Shown one piece after another: positions 11,308 through 19,281 of a stretch of DNA of 23,076 bases. Position 1 is the first letter of the stretch. Each line of letters starts with the position of its first letter. Origin of the DNA: a virus; the IMG/VR virus record IMGVR_UViG_3300043775_002937, positions 1 to 23,076 of that record, one strand, 5' to 3'. Below the pieces are notes generated by a model. It ran no database searches. It saw only the letters and a program-made list of their open reading frames with translations, and was not told the DNA's origin. A program made the position numbers and the translations under genes.

Positions 11308-11714
11308 TTATTACCTTTTAGGTGATTCTTTCTAACTCTCACCATTATCCAAGTATTGTAGTATTCGTTCGATTCAAGAACACATCTTTGAAACTGTTCT
11401 TTTGCTTCCATATAACCGCATTCGCCTTTTGTTTTACAGAGATAAATTATTTCTCTCCTGAACAAACTTTGTCCAAGTAGTTTAACATCATTTTGTAGTT
11501 CTGTGTTAGAACCAAAATATGTTTTCCAATCCGAAGGTAACTTTTGCCTTTTTTTCTTACCTTTAATAACTTTTGTTTTTAACGAGTAAAAAAACTTTTT
11601 CCCGATATATTTTTTACCGGTCTGTAAATTTGTAATTACATATACAAAGCCATAGTTATCCTCTATCTGCTCTTCAGAAAAATCTTTATCTTCGTAAATC
11701 CAATTTATTTCCAT
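11304..11714 (-). CDS. Putative GIY-YIG endonuclease, 136 aa
   Basis: The motif YGFVYVITNLQTGKKYIGKK at about 21-40 is a GIY-YIG signature (VYVI ... KYIG). The later WKTYFGSN, FRREIIYLC and YMEAKEQF segments match a group of short free-standing GIY-YIG proteins in T4-like phages, where members are often homing (Seg-type) endonucleases. The glutamate of AKEQF is the probable metal ligand; this is by analogy. The C-terminus ends in a basic tail. The ATG at 11714 overlaps the upstream gene by 10 bases. Whether it is an active homing enzyme or a resident phage protein cannot be told here. Confidence 0.8.
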   Translation of the reverse strand: MEINWIYEDKDFSEEQIEDNYGFVYVITNLQTGKKYIGKKFFYSLKTKVIKGKKKRQKLPSDWKTYFGSNTELQNDVKLLGQSLFRREIIYLCKTKGECGYMEAKEQFQRCVLESNEYYNTWIMVRVRKNHLKGNK

Positions 11715-11890
11715 CCCTCTATCTCATCATCAAAGTCATCCTGATCTATATATTCTTCTTGGATGTCCTCGATTTTCTCGCCACAGAATGGGCAAAAACT
11801 TGGCGTATCGTCAGATACTAGTTCTTCTTCATAGACTAACTCAAAAGATGATTCACATTCCGAACATTCCGCCGTTACTACTTTTTCCAT
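11705..11890 (-). CDS. Small zinc-ribbon protein, 61 aa
   Basis: Two cysteine pairs, C9-x2-C12 (AECSEC) and C33-x2-C36 (FCPFCGEK), form a zinc ribbon. The C-terminus is very acidic (EEYIDQDDFDDEIEGW). Similar small acidic zinc proteins occur in T4-like phages; function is not assigned. The ATG at 11890 follows GGAGATTAA directly after the stop of the gene at 11891, and the end overlaps the GIY-YIG gene. Confidence 0.8.
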   Translation of the reverse strand: MEKVVTAECSECESSFELVYEEELVSDDTPSFCPFCGEKIEDIQEEYIDQDDFDDEIEGWK

Positions 11891-12292
11891 TTAATCTCCT
11901 CTCCATTCGTTACCGTTTTCATCTGTTAGTTTAAGAGGTCCTGAATAATATGTATCTATGTAATGAAGTGACCATCCATTCTCTTCAAGCTCTTCATCAT
12001 CCATATATTGAAGCTGCTCTTTTTCGTCTTCGGTCAATTCATCGCAAAAATTATTAAATGACCAACAGCCATCATCGGAATACATATCTGGATATTCTAA
12101 ATCTTCTGTGACATTAAAACCATGTTCATTTTTCAAATCGATATCAGGAAATTCTTCAGATTCAAATGATGCAGAACCCCAGCGCCAACCATACTCTCGC
12201 TCAAACCAAAGTTTTCTTTCACCATCTTCTTTAAACCAGTTTTGAATGTCTGTTACTGATTTTTTCCAAATAGGTTCTAATGTGTATCTCAT
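11891..12292 (-). CDS. Acidic conserved phage protein, 133 aa
   Basis: The ATG at 12292 follows GAGG at 6 bases; an in-frame start at 12304 lies across the end of pstS and is less likely. The protein is acidic and tryptophan-rich: EPIWKKSVTDIQNWFKEDG, FEREYGWRWGSASF, a DEELEENGWSLHYIDTYY segment, and a final LTDENGNEWRG. I have seen similar proteins in cyanophage-like genomes without an assigned function. It follows pstS by 8 bases and probably shares its transcript. Confidence 0.75.
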   Translation of the reverse strand: MRYTLEPIWKKSVTDIQNWFKEDGERKLWFEREYGWRWGSASFESEEFPDIDLKNEHGFNVTEDLEYPDMYSDDGCWSFNNFCDELTEDEKEQLQYMDDEELEENGWSLHYIDTYYSGPLKLTDENGNEWRGD

Positions 12293-12300
12293 AATCAACC

Positions 12301-13308
12301 TCAATTTTTAATTTGCGACCATACACGTTTGCGAATTTCGTTTTGCAGAGACTCTGGTAGGTGAACATAGTCCAATTCTTCGCTCATTTTGGAGCCATTC
12401 TTAAACGCCCAATCGAAGAATTTTAGTACATCATCACTGGCCTTCTTGTCTTTGGGTTCCTTGTACATAATAATAAAACTTGCTGTGCTGATAGGCCAAG
12501 TATTTTTTCCTGGTTGTTCAACAATGCTTAGTCCCATACCTGGAACACTAAACCAATCTGCACCAGCAGCAGCGGCAGCAAATGCGGTATCATCGGGATC
12601 TACAAAAACACCATCTTTGTTTTGCAATTTCATATATGTCATGTTGTTTTTCTTAACATATGCATATTCAACATAACCAATCGAACCTTTAATTCTATCA
12701 ACATTTGCTGCAACGCCTTCATTACCTTTACCACCAACTGAGCTTGCGCCTGGCCATTTTACAGCAGCACCACGCCCAACTTTTTCTTCCCATTCTTTAC
12801 TTACAACAGTCAAGTAGTCGGTGAAGTTAAATGTGGTGCCCGATCCATCTGCTCGGTGAACTACAGTAATTGCAGAATTCGGAAGATTTTTTCCTGGGTT
12901 TAATTCTCTAAGTTGAGGATCGTTCCAACGAGTAATTGTACCCATAAAGACTCTTGCAAGGACTTGACCAGTAATCTGCAATTCGCCAGGTTTAAATCCA
13001 TCTAAATTGACGATTGGCACTGTGCCACCAATGATTGCAGGAAATTGTACCTGGCCTCTCTTTTCCAACTCATCTCCTTTTACAGGTGCATCTGATGCAC
13101 CAAATGTAACTGTACCGGAGTTAATTTGTCGAATGCCACCTGAACTGCCGATGCTCTGATAATTTAGACCTACGCCTGTTTCTTTCTTGTAAGCTTCAGC
13201 CCATTTTGCATAAATGGGATAAGGAAATGTGGCTCCTGCGCCGGTAATAATCTGCGCATTTAGTGACAACGAAAAAGTAGCAATCAATAAAAATAATAGT
13301 TTCTTCAT
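12301..13308 (-). CDS. pstS: PstS-like periplasmic phosphate-binding protein, 335 aa
   Basis: Substrate-binding protein of the PstSCAB phosphate ABC transporter. The ATG at 13308 follows GAAAGGAAAAAA and gives a cleavable signal peptide (MKKLLFLLIATFSLSLNAQ). The phosphate-site signature is intact: ITGAGATFPYPIYAKWAEAY, YQSIGSSGGIRQI, TFGASDAPV and HRADGSGTTFNFTDYL. Length agrees with bacterial PstS. The frame can be extended to 13425, but that overlaps nrdB and loses the signal peptide at the N-terminus. Phages of phosphorus-poor waters carry this gene as a host-derived auxiliary gene. It would work with the host PstCAB, whose genes are not here. It lies directly after nrdB, with no space for a Pho box. 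Confidence 0.95.
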   Translation of the reverse strand: MKKLLFLLIATFSLSLNAQIITGAGATFPYPIYAKWAEAYKKETGVGLNYQSIGSSGGIRQINSGTVTFGASDAPVKGDELEKRGQVQFPAIIGGTVPIVNLDGFKPGELQITGQVLARVFMGTITRWNDPQLRELNPGKNLPNSAITVVHRADGSGTTFNFTDYLTVVSKEWEEKVGRGAAVKWPGASSVGGKGNEGVAANVDRIKGSIGYVEYAYVKKNNMTYMKLQNKDGVFVDPDDTAFAAAAAGADWFSVPGMGLSIVEQPGKNTWPISTASFIIMYKEPKDKKASDDVLKFFDWAFKNGSKMSEELDYVHLPESLQNEIRKRVWSQIKN

Positions 13309-13324
13309 TTTTTTCCTTTCAAAA

Positions 13325-14314
13325 TTAAGCGGCTTTCCCCCAAACTTCGTCCCATGTTCCAGACAATGCACCCTTTGCATAATCAGTAGCACGATTTTCA
13401 AAGAAGTTAGTATGTGTCGGAGCATTAATCATTTCTTCGACCCAAGGCAATGGATTCTTTTTCACTTTCATTATGCCCTTGAGACCAAGACTAATAAGGC
13501 GACGATCAGTAATGTAACGAATATAGGTTTTAACGTCATCAGAAGATAGATTATGCATATCGCCCATGCCGAATGATAAATCAATAAAACGATCTTCGAG
13601 GTCAACCATTCTTGTTGCAATAGTGTAGATTTCAGATTTGAGAGTATCGTTCCAAATTTCACGATTTTCCTCTATGTAGGTTCTAAACAATTTAATCATT
13701 GACTCGGCATGCATAGTTTCATCAACAATCGACCAAGTTACGATTTGACCCATACCTTTCATTTTTCCTTGACGCGGAAAATTCAGCAGCATAATAAATG
13801 AACTAAACAATTGCATACCTTCAGTAAAAGCGGAGAATAATGCAATATTTTTTGCTACAGATGATGTGTTCACTAAGCTATTAGATTGATTCAAAACGTA
13901 ATCATGTTTATCACGCATCTCTTGATATTCAAAGAATTGATTATATGTAGTTTCTGGTAGCCCAAGAGTTTCAATCAAATGACTATATGCAGCAATATGT
14001 AAAGCTTCTCGCGCAGCAAAACCAGATAACATCATACGAATTTCAGGCTGAGGAAAATGAGGTAAGTAATTACGGACGTAACCGCCAGCAACATCAATAT
14101 CTCCCTGCGTAAAAAATCTAAAAATATGCGTAAGAAATTCTTTTTCATTTTGTGTCAACTTGTTTTTCCAATCTTTAACATCTTCGATCATTGGAACTTC
14201 AGTGTGTAGCCAATGACTTTGTTCATGTTTAAGCCATGAATCATATGCCCAAGGATATGTGAAAGGTTTAAAATAATTTCGTTCATCTGTTAGTTTTAGT
14301 TTCTTTTTAACCAT
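13325..14314 (-). CDS. nrdB: Ribonucleotide reductase class Ia, small subunit NrdB, 329 aa
   Basis: Beta subunit that holds the di-iron centre and the tyrosyl radical for NDP reduction. The ligands are visible: D72 (by spacing), E103 and H106 in AREALH, the radical tyrosine Y110 in HIAAY, E165 in FTEGMQLF, and E199 and H202 in DETMHAES. All residues of the iron site and the tyrosine are present, so a canonical class Ia enzyme is expected. Its ATG at 14314 overlaps the thioredoxin gene by 8 bases, so thioredoxin, nrdB and the upstream nrdA are one operon. Confidence 0.95.
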   Translation of the reverse strand: MVKKKLKLTDERNYFKPFTYPWAYDSWLKHEQSHWLHTEVPMIEDVKDWKNKLTQNEKEFLTHIFRFFTQGDIDVAGGYVRNYLPHFPQPEIRMMLSGFAAREALHIAAYSHLIETLGLPETTYNQFFEYQEMRDKHDYVLNQSNSLVNTSSVAKNIALFSAFTEGMQLFSSFIMLLNFPRQGKMKGMGQIVTWSIVDETMHAESMIKLFRTYIEENREIWNDTLKSEIYTIATRMVDLEDRFIDLSFGMGDMHNLSSDDVKTYIRYITDRRLISLGLKGIMKVKKNPLPWVEEMINAPTHTNFFENRATDYAKGALSGTWDEVWGKAA

Positions 14315-14549
14315 TTACCCACTCTCTTATTTGTTCTGGTGTGTGAACACCAATCAATCGTTTTTGTGTTCCTTCATTCTTTAAAACTAAAGTAGGAACA
14401 GATCGAATTCCATATTCTACTGCAACATCTTCAAAAACATCAATGTCGATAACTTCGATTGGAATTTCTAAATTTGCTGCTTCTAAATTTTTGGCTAGTG
14501 CTTTGCATGGTTGACACCATGAAGCTGTAAATCTATAGATTTTTTTCAT
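14307..14549 (-). CDS. Small thioredoxin, 80 aa
   Basis: Short thioredoxin-fold protein with the redox pair C12-Q-P-C15 (TASWCQPCKAL) and the cis-proline segment SVPTL. It would reduce the C-terminal disulfide of NrdA, as T4 NrdC does. The 80-residue length is close to that of T4 NrdC and glutaredoxin-like proteins, and shorter than cellular thioredoxins. It sits between nrdA (stop 4 bases upstream) and nrdB (8-base overlap), the expected place for the electron donor of this reductase. Confidence 0.9.
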   Translation of the reverse strand: MKKIYRFTASWCQPCKALAKNLEAANLEIPIEVIDIDVFEDVAVEYGIRSVPTLVLKNEGTQKRLIGVHTPEQIREWVNG

Positions 14550-14552
14550 TTT

Positions 14553-16340
14553 TTATCCTTCGCAAGCTAAACAGTTATCACCTTCTGCTAATGCTTTCAA
14601 ATCAACTTCTTGAATAATCTTTCGTTCAATTCTATTAGATACTTTATCAGCCTTAGCTAACTTCTCACTACGACAATAATATAAAGTCTTCAGCCCTTGT
14701 TTCCATGCCTGAAAGTGTACAGCATGGAGATATTTAATGTCTACATCTGGTCTGAAAAAGAGGTTAATGGATTGCGCTTGGTCAATGAAACTCTGTCGGT
14801 GACTTGCGTGTTCCACAATCCATCGCTGGTCAATCTCCATAGACGTTTTGAATACGTCTTTTTCCCAGTCAGATAGTATGCTAAGGTGCTGAACTGATCC
14901 GTCGTTTGCAATAATACTTGACCAGATGTCTTGGTAGTCCACTGATTGTTCATCAACCTTCTCCTTGATAATTTTATCCAGAAACTTATTCTTATTCAGG
15001 AAAGATCCCGATAAAGTATCTTGACGATAAGCATTAGCGCGATAAGGCTCAACGCTAGGGCTGGTATTACCCATAATAATAGATGAACTTGCATTGGGAG
15101 CAATAGCCATAAGATGGGCAAAACGATTGCCAGAGCCAGCGCAATCAGGGGCTTCACCTCGTTCAGTACCCAATTGTTTATTTGCAACATCAAGTTTACC
15201 TCTTATATTATTAAAGATTTTTTTATTCACACCAACTGCTAGTGATGATTCCCAAGGTATGTTTTTCTTTTGTAGATATGCATGAAAACCGAGGGCACCA
15301 ATACCAATAGAGCGTTCCATAGAAGCAGAATATCTTGCTCGTGAAATGCTATCAGGAGCATTATCAATGAAATACTGTAGAACGTTATCAAGCATCTCGG
15401 CCACGTCCCGAAGAAAAAGTTCGTTATCTTTCCAATCATCATAATACTCCAGATTTAATGAGGACAAACAACATACTGCGGTTCGATTTTTATCTGTTGG
15501 CAATACAATCTCACTACAAAGATTGGATTGTTTAATCGATAGACCCTTTTCTTTTTGATACCAAGGCAAGTGACGATTGCTTGTATCAATGAAGTGAATG
15601 TAAGGTTCACCGGTGAGCATTCTCGTTTCAAGAATTTTTTGCCACAGTTCTCTGGCTGAAACTGTGTCTCTAACTTCACCATTATTTGGATCAACTAGAT
15701 TCCAAGAATCATCAGCACTTGAATCTAGCATACACTTCTCAATAATCTGCATAAAATCATCAGTGATATTAATACCATGATGCAGATTTAATGCTCGCAT
15801 ATTAGGATCGCCTGTTGGTTTCCGCATTTCAAGGAAGAGATGAATATCAGGGTGGGAAACATTAAGATATGCAGCATAAGAACCGCGGCGAGTGCGACCT
15901 TGACGATATGCCAACGAGGAGGCATCGTAAGTACGAAGGTGAGGCATAATGCCAACAGACTTGTCATCAGCAGAACGTATTCCAAGACCAATTCCAATTC
16001 CGCCTCCTAACATTGATAGCCAGTTTACCTCTGAAAGACAGTCCACCAAACCTTCTGCACTATCATGTAAGTACGGTAGAAAACATGAAATAGGCAGGCC
16101 ACGACGAGAACGCCCAAAAGACAAAATGGGAGTAGAATAACTGAGCCAATGCTGACTGCTGTACTCATATAACCTTTGAGCGTGTTCCGGCGAGGAAGAG
16201 AATGCTTTTGATACATACGCAAACCTATGTTGTGGTGATGTTTCGTTTTCCATCATATAGGATTCTTGCAATCTTTTTATTCCAAGAGTGTCGAATAAAC
16301 TATCCCTGCTTAAATCTATGTTAATACCCAAATACTGCAT
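14553..16340 (-). CDS. nrdA: Ribonucleotide reductase class Ia, large subunit NrdA, lacks ATP cone, 595 aa
   Basis: Alpha subunit that reduces NDPs to dNDPs. Active-site residues are in order: C86 (PISCF), N273-C275-E277 (QSNLCSEIV), the second redox cysteine C290 (TAVCCLSSLNL), the radical-transfer tyrosine pair in LKTLYYCRSE near 555, and the C-terminal redox pair C590/C593 (CLACEG). The protein starts near the 10-stranded barrel (MQYLGINIDLSRDSLFDTLG) and is about 150 residues shorter than E. coli or T4 NrdA: the N-terminal ATP-cone is missing, so dATP feedback at that site should be absent. The ATG at 16340 follows AAGGAAAAACC. It lies between the MazG-like gene and the thioredoxin. Confidence 0.95.
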   Translation of the reverse strand: MQYLGINIDLSRDSLFDTLGIKRLQESYMMENETSPQHRFAYVSKAFSSSPEHAQRLYEYSSQHWLSYSTPILSFGRSRRGLPISCFLPYLHDSAEGLVDCLSEVNWLSMLGGGIGIGLGIRSADDKSVGIMPHLRTYDASSLAYRQGRTRRGSYAAYLNVSHPDIHLFLEMRKPTGDPNMRALNLHHGINITDDFMQIIEKCMLDSSADDSWNLVDPNNGEVRDTVSARELWQKILETRMLTGEPYIHFIDTSNRHLPWYQKEKGLSIKQSNLCSEIVLPTDKNRTAVCCLSSLNLEYYDDWKDNELFLRDVAEMLDNVLQYFIDNAPDSISRARYSASMERSIGIGALGFHAYLQKKNIPWESSLAVGVNKKIFNNIRGKLDVANKQLGTERGEAPDCAGSGNRFAHLMAIAPNASSSIIMGNTSPSVEPYRANAYRQDTLSGSFLNKNKFLDKIIKEKVDEQSVDYQDIWSSIIANDGSVQHLSILSDWEKDVFKTSMEIDQRWIVEHASHRQSFIDQAQSINLFFRPDVDIKYLHAVHFQAWKQGLKTLYYCRSEKLAKADKVSNRIERKIIQEVDLKALAEGDNCLACEG

Positions 16341-16349
16341 GGTTTTTCC

Positions 16350-16685
16350 TTATACAAACAATTCTAGTTGTGGTGGTTTCCATCCTTCTGGCTTCAAAAC
16401 TTTACCATCATCACGTTTTTTAACTTTGCCCGTCACAGGATCTATTTTAGACAAATTTGAATCGGCAACTTCTTTCCACGCTCCTTCTACATTATAACCT
16501 CTCATGTAACAATAACCTAATACAACCCAAATTAGATCCATACATGCATCCAATTCTTCGGTCCTTTGAGAAGAATTCATCAATTCAGTATATTCTTCTG
16601 TTATCAATTTCAAATAAAGATTCACGTTTTCAAGTGTCTTTTTTTGCTCACAAGCTTCAATAAATTTAACCACATCATTATACAT
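16350..16685 (-). CDS. MazG-like nucleotide pyrophosphohydrolase, 111 aa
   Basis: All-alpha NTP pyrophosphatase-like protein. The ATG at 16685 has AAGGAG at 7 bases. The motif KLITEEYTELMNS followed by RTEELDACMDLIWVVLGYCY matches the E-E-x-x-E ... E-x-x-D metal site of the MazG/HisE-like fold. The C-terminal part has DPVTGKVKKRDDGKVLKPEGW, a pattern typical of phage members. It may hydrolyse a non-canonical or regulatory nucleotide; the substrate cannot be told. The gene overlaps the end of thyX by 8 bases. Confidence 0.85.
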   Translation of the reverse strand: MYNDVVKFIEACEQKKTLENVNLYLKLITEEYTELMNSSQRTEELDACMDLIWVVLGYCYMRGYNVEGAWKEVADSNLSKIDPVTGKVKKRDDGKVLKPEGWKPPQLELFV

Positions 16686-17343
16686 TAACAAACTCCTTAA
16701 TCATTGGGAAAATAGGCTCAAGTGCATTTGCACAAGCAAGTGCTATTTCACGATGTTCTTTTTGTGTCCCGTTTGCAGAGCGGAGTTGTATGTAGTGAAC
16801 CCAGGACCTAATAGTTCCTGCCATATAAATTCTAGATACTGTTATTTCAGGTAGAACACCTCTTGCTTGCTCCTTTGCAATACCTTTATCGATAGCCCAT
16901 TCATAAGCACTTTTTGCCTCCGTAAGAACTCTTTGTTGCATCATCTCCCATTGATAAGCAAGCTGCCTTTCCTTGTCGTTATTGAAATCAATTTCTACAG
17001 AGTTTTGCCTATTTTTCGTATCTTGCAATCTTGCTTCTTTTAGTTTAAATCCCATATCAGCTACCGCATATCGCTGACTAAACTCTTGAAAAGAGAAAGA
17101 ACGATGCCTGATGATTTGTCTTGCAATATCTCTTGTTGTATTGATTTCAAGACAAGCGGAAACCATTTCAAGAGGAGACCAGTGATTATTTTTAATCAGA
17201 TAACGAACTAACTTTTCTGCTGTTGCATCGTTGTTTTGATTAGATGGATTTGAGACTCTTGCAACAAAAGCAATTTGTTCCAATAAATTTTTACCATCTT
17301 CACCTCTTGAGTAACTAATTAACTTTACTAAATTTTCTTCCAT
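16678..17343 (-). CDS. thyX: Flavin-dependent thymidylate synthase ThyX, 221 aa
   Basis: Makes dTMP from dUMP with methylene-tetrahydrofolate and FAD. The ThyX signature RHRxxSxxxxSxR is present as R79-H80-R81, S84, S89 and R91 (RHRSFSFQEFSQRY). The nearby NNHWSPLEM block and the C-terminal SWVHYIQLRSANGTQKEHRE also fit. Length is normal. The ATG at 17343 overlaps the primase gene by 16 bases. T4 itself uses ThyA-type synthase, so ThyX here is typical of other T4-like groups. Confidence 0.95.
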   Translation of the reverse strand: MEENLVKLISYSRGEDGKNLLEQIAFVARVSNPSNQNNDATAEKLVRYLIKNNHWSPLEMVSACLEINTTRDIARQIIRHRSFSFQEFSQRYAVADMGFKLKEARLQDTKNRQNSVEIDFNNDKERQLAYQWEMMQQRVLTEAKSAYEWAIDKGIAKEQARGVLPEITVSRIYMAGTIRSWVHYIQLRSANGTQKEHREIALACANALEPIFPMIKEFVNV

Positions 17344-18353
17344 TGTATATACTCCATTTTCGCTCTTAAATTCACAAAGGTATTTTTGTCAATTATATCA
17401 ATTAATTCTTCTTGTGTAAATCCGCTTAAAATCATCTCATTTATATCTTTTTCTTCAATCATCTCTGGCCAAATACATATTGAAAAATGATTTTCGATTG
17501 CTTTATCCATCATTTTACAAATATCTTTATTTCTTGGTTCATTATCAAAAATCAATACTATATTTTCTTTAGGAATATACTTCGATGAATTTGTTAAATT
17601 TGCATCAGCAGTTGCTACAGCATTTGGTAAAAATAAAGAGTCAATAGGGCCCTCAGTAACATAGACCTTTTCGTTTTTGTTTACTTTGTTTAAACCAAAT
17701 ACTTTTATAGAATCTTCATTAAATTTAATTGTAATGTATCTGATTTTTGAATCACGTAATGCTCTACCTTGAACCGCTAAAAGAGAACCATCTTCATCAT
17801 AAAAGGGTATTACAAGTCTAGGATCATCGTCTTTTAAATCCTTTTCATTATCAGGAAAGATTTCGTTTACGAAAGATTTAAAATCTTCAGCATAGTATAG
17901 ATTATCATATGTATCCTGTGGAATTTTTCTTCCTATGCAATACTGTCTTGCAAAATGCTCTTCTGACAAATTTTTGATGTTAGGAAGATTAATTACCATT
18001 TTCTTTTTGGTAAATACTGGCGCTTCAAATTTTATTTCTGGTTTTTCTGGTTTGGGATAATTATGATTTTTTGTCTCGCCATTTGTGAATCTTTCCAATG
18101 CATAATCTTTTGCAAGATTACCATCTAGTAAATTGATAAGATTATACATTGTGTGCCCGACACCACAATTCTGGCATTTATAATAATAATCATTTTTCTT
18201 TCTGTAAACATAACCTCTAGCCTTGAGTTGATTCTTTTTGGAATCACCGCAAAAGGGGCACCTAAAATTGTACAGGTCCTCTTTTTTCTCGGAGAACCTA
18301 CTCAATTTTGGTGAAAGGAGTTTTAAGAATTTTCGATCAATGTATATTGACAT
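17328..18353 (-). CDS. DNA primase, T4 gp61-like, 341 aa
   Basis: Synthesises RNA primers for lagging-strand replication. The N-terminal zinc ribbon is visible: C32-x2-C35 (FRCPFCGDSKKN) and C60-x2-C63 (YKCQNCGVGH). The toprim region follows with YVTEGPIDSLFLPNAVATAD and the acidic LIFDNEPRNKDICK block, the hallmark of gp61-type phage primases. Length equals that of T4 gp61 (about 340 residues). A helicase partner (gp41) is not in the window. The gene starts at an ATG at 18353 and its 3' end overlaps thyX. Confidence 0.92.
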   Translation of the reverse strand: MSIYIDRKFLKLLSPKLSRFSEKKEDLYNFRCPFCGDSKKNQLKARGYVYRKKNDYYYKCQNCGVGHTMYNLINLLDGNLAKDYALERFTNGETKNHNYPKPEKPEIKFEAPVFTKKKMVINLPNIKNLSEEHFARQYCIGRKIPQDTYDNLYYAEDFKSFVNEIFPDNEKDLKDDDPRLVIPFYDEDGSLLAVQGRALRDSKIRYITIKFNEDSIKVFGLNKVNKNEKVYVTEGPIDSLFLPNAVATADANLTNSSKYIPKENIVLIFDNEPRNKDICKMMDKAIENHFSICIWPEMIEEKDINEMILSGFTQEELIDIIDKNTFVNLRAKMEYIQWKKI

Positions 18354-18371
18354 AACAAAGTTGTAAGAGTT

Positions 18372-18806
18372 TTATTTGAACATTCTGCTAATCATATCAA
18401 GATTTACATTAGAAATCAACCATGCCAAGGCAACAATACCTCCTGCTGCCATCCATTTCCATTCTAATATTTTTTTAATTTCACCATCTTCCTTTTTATT
18501 ATGTTCTTCAATATGCTCACGTAAAGATTTGAATTCTTCCATAATTCTTCGTTCAGTCAACTCTATTTTATCAGATAGGTTTCTATCAACTGTTGTTATT
18601 CTAGAATGTAATTCTTTTATATCCATGACCGTATCATTTTTTCTTTTATCCATGTCTGAATATATTTGATTGATATTTTTGTCTTGATTGTCCATAAGTT
18701 TTTCTATTACTTTGTCCATTTTATCACATAGTTGAGTCAGTGAGGCTACTTGTGTTTTAAGTATACCTACATCTACCTTCATTTGTACTGACTCTTTTTC
18801 ATCCAT
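18372..18806 (-). CDS. Coiled-coil protein with C-terminal membrane helix, 144 aa
   Basis: Starts at the ATG at 18806, overlapping the previous stop (TAATG). Residues about 10-110 are long heptad-rich helices (VASLTQLCDKMDKVIEKLMD, SRITTVDRNLSDKIELTERR). A single transmembrane segment follows near the C-terminus (WMAAGGIVALAWLIS). The layout is like XhlA-type phage lysis-associated proteins, which have a coiled coil and a C-terminal anchor; a tail-associated role is the alternative. Downstream of it comes the primase, so it is the last gene of the lysis group in transcription order. Confidence 0.7.
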   Translation of the reverse strand: MDEKESVQMKVDVGILKTQVASLTQLCDKMDKVIEKLMDNQDKNINQIYSDMDKRKNDTVMDIKELHSRITTVDRNLSDKIELTERRIMEEFKSLREHIEEHNKKEDGEIKKILEWKWMAAGGIVALAWLISNVNLDMISRMFK

Positions 18807-19024
18807 TATTTTTTCTCTGGAACTTTTGTGCCTTCTAGTTTTTGGTGCACTTTGATTTCTTTACATTCTTGAACAGGTTTACCATCTTTATCTAAAACTT
18901 TTTTGCCATCATTTGTTACTTTATCGACACAAACTTTTTTCACTTCTGCTGCGGCAAATGAAATATTATGATAACTTAGCAGAGGAATTAAACCTATGAT
19001 TGCTGCTGTTATGATTAGTTTCAT
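18806..19024 (-). CDS. Small secreted cysteine-pair protein, 72 aa
   Basis: The ATG at 19024 follows AAAGGG; the frame extends to 19075 but the signal peptide (MKLIITAAIIGLIPLLSYHN, ending near ISFAAA) fixes this start. The mature part has two cysteines (KKVCVDKV and VQECKEIKVH) and ends in KLEGTKVPEKK. Similar secreted proteins occur in the lysis region of T4-like phages of aquatic bacteria. It should act in the periplasm; its role is unknown. A link to superinfection or lysis timing would be guesswork. Confidence 0.75.
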   Translation of the reverse strand: MKLIITAAIIGLIPLLSYHNISFAAAEVKKVCVDKVTNDGKKVLDKDGKPVQECKEIKVHQKLEGTKVPEKK

Positions 19025-19034
19025 ATTTAGCCCT

Positions 19035-19280
19035 TTATTTAAGTAATGGTTGTGGTGTAGGTGTCTTAGGTGCAAATCTTTCTGCTACTGTTACACCTAA
19101 TCCTGCAATTGCGATATACATCATACCATCAAAAAGATGTGTATCTATTTTAAATCCAAAAAATAGATTCGCTAAAAAGGCGACACTGCAAAGTATAAAA
19201 GCGAGAAATGTAACTATTCTTTTACTACTCAATCCATCATCGTTTATGCTTGATTGAAAAATACTTACAATTGGTGGCAT
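19035..19280 (-). CDS. Holin-like membrane protein, 81 aa
   Basis: The ATG at 19280 follows GGAGATTTAAA. Two hydrophobic helices, IVTFLAFILCSVAFLANLFF and MMYIAIAGLGVTVA, are linked by FKIDTHLFDG, and a short polar tail (RFAPKTPTPQPLLK) follows. Size and layout suit a class II holin-type protein, and the gene lies in the same tight group as the endolysin. Sequence identity with a named holin family was not established. The upstream frame to 19316 overlaps the neighbouring gene and has no Shine-Dalgarno. Confidence 0.7.
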   Translation of the reverse strand: MPPIVSIFQSSINDDGLSSKRIVTFLAFILCSVAFLANLFFGFKIDTHLFDGMMYIAIAGLGVTVAERFAPKTPTPQPLLK

Positions 19281-19281
19281 T

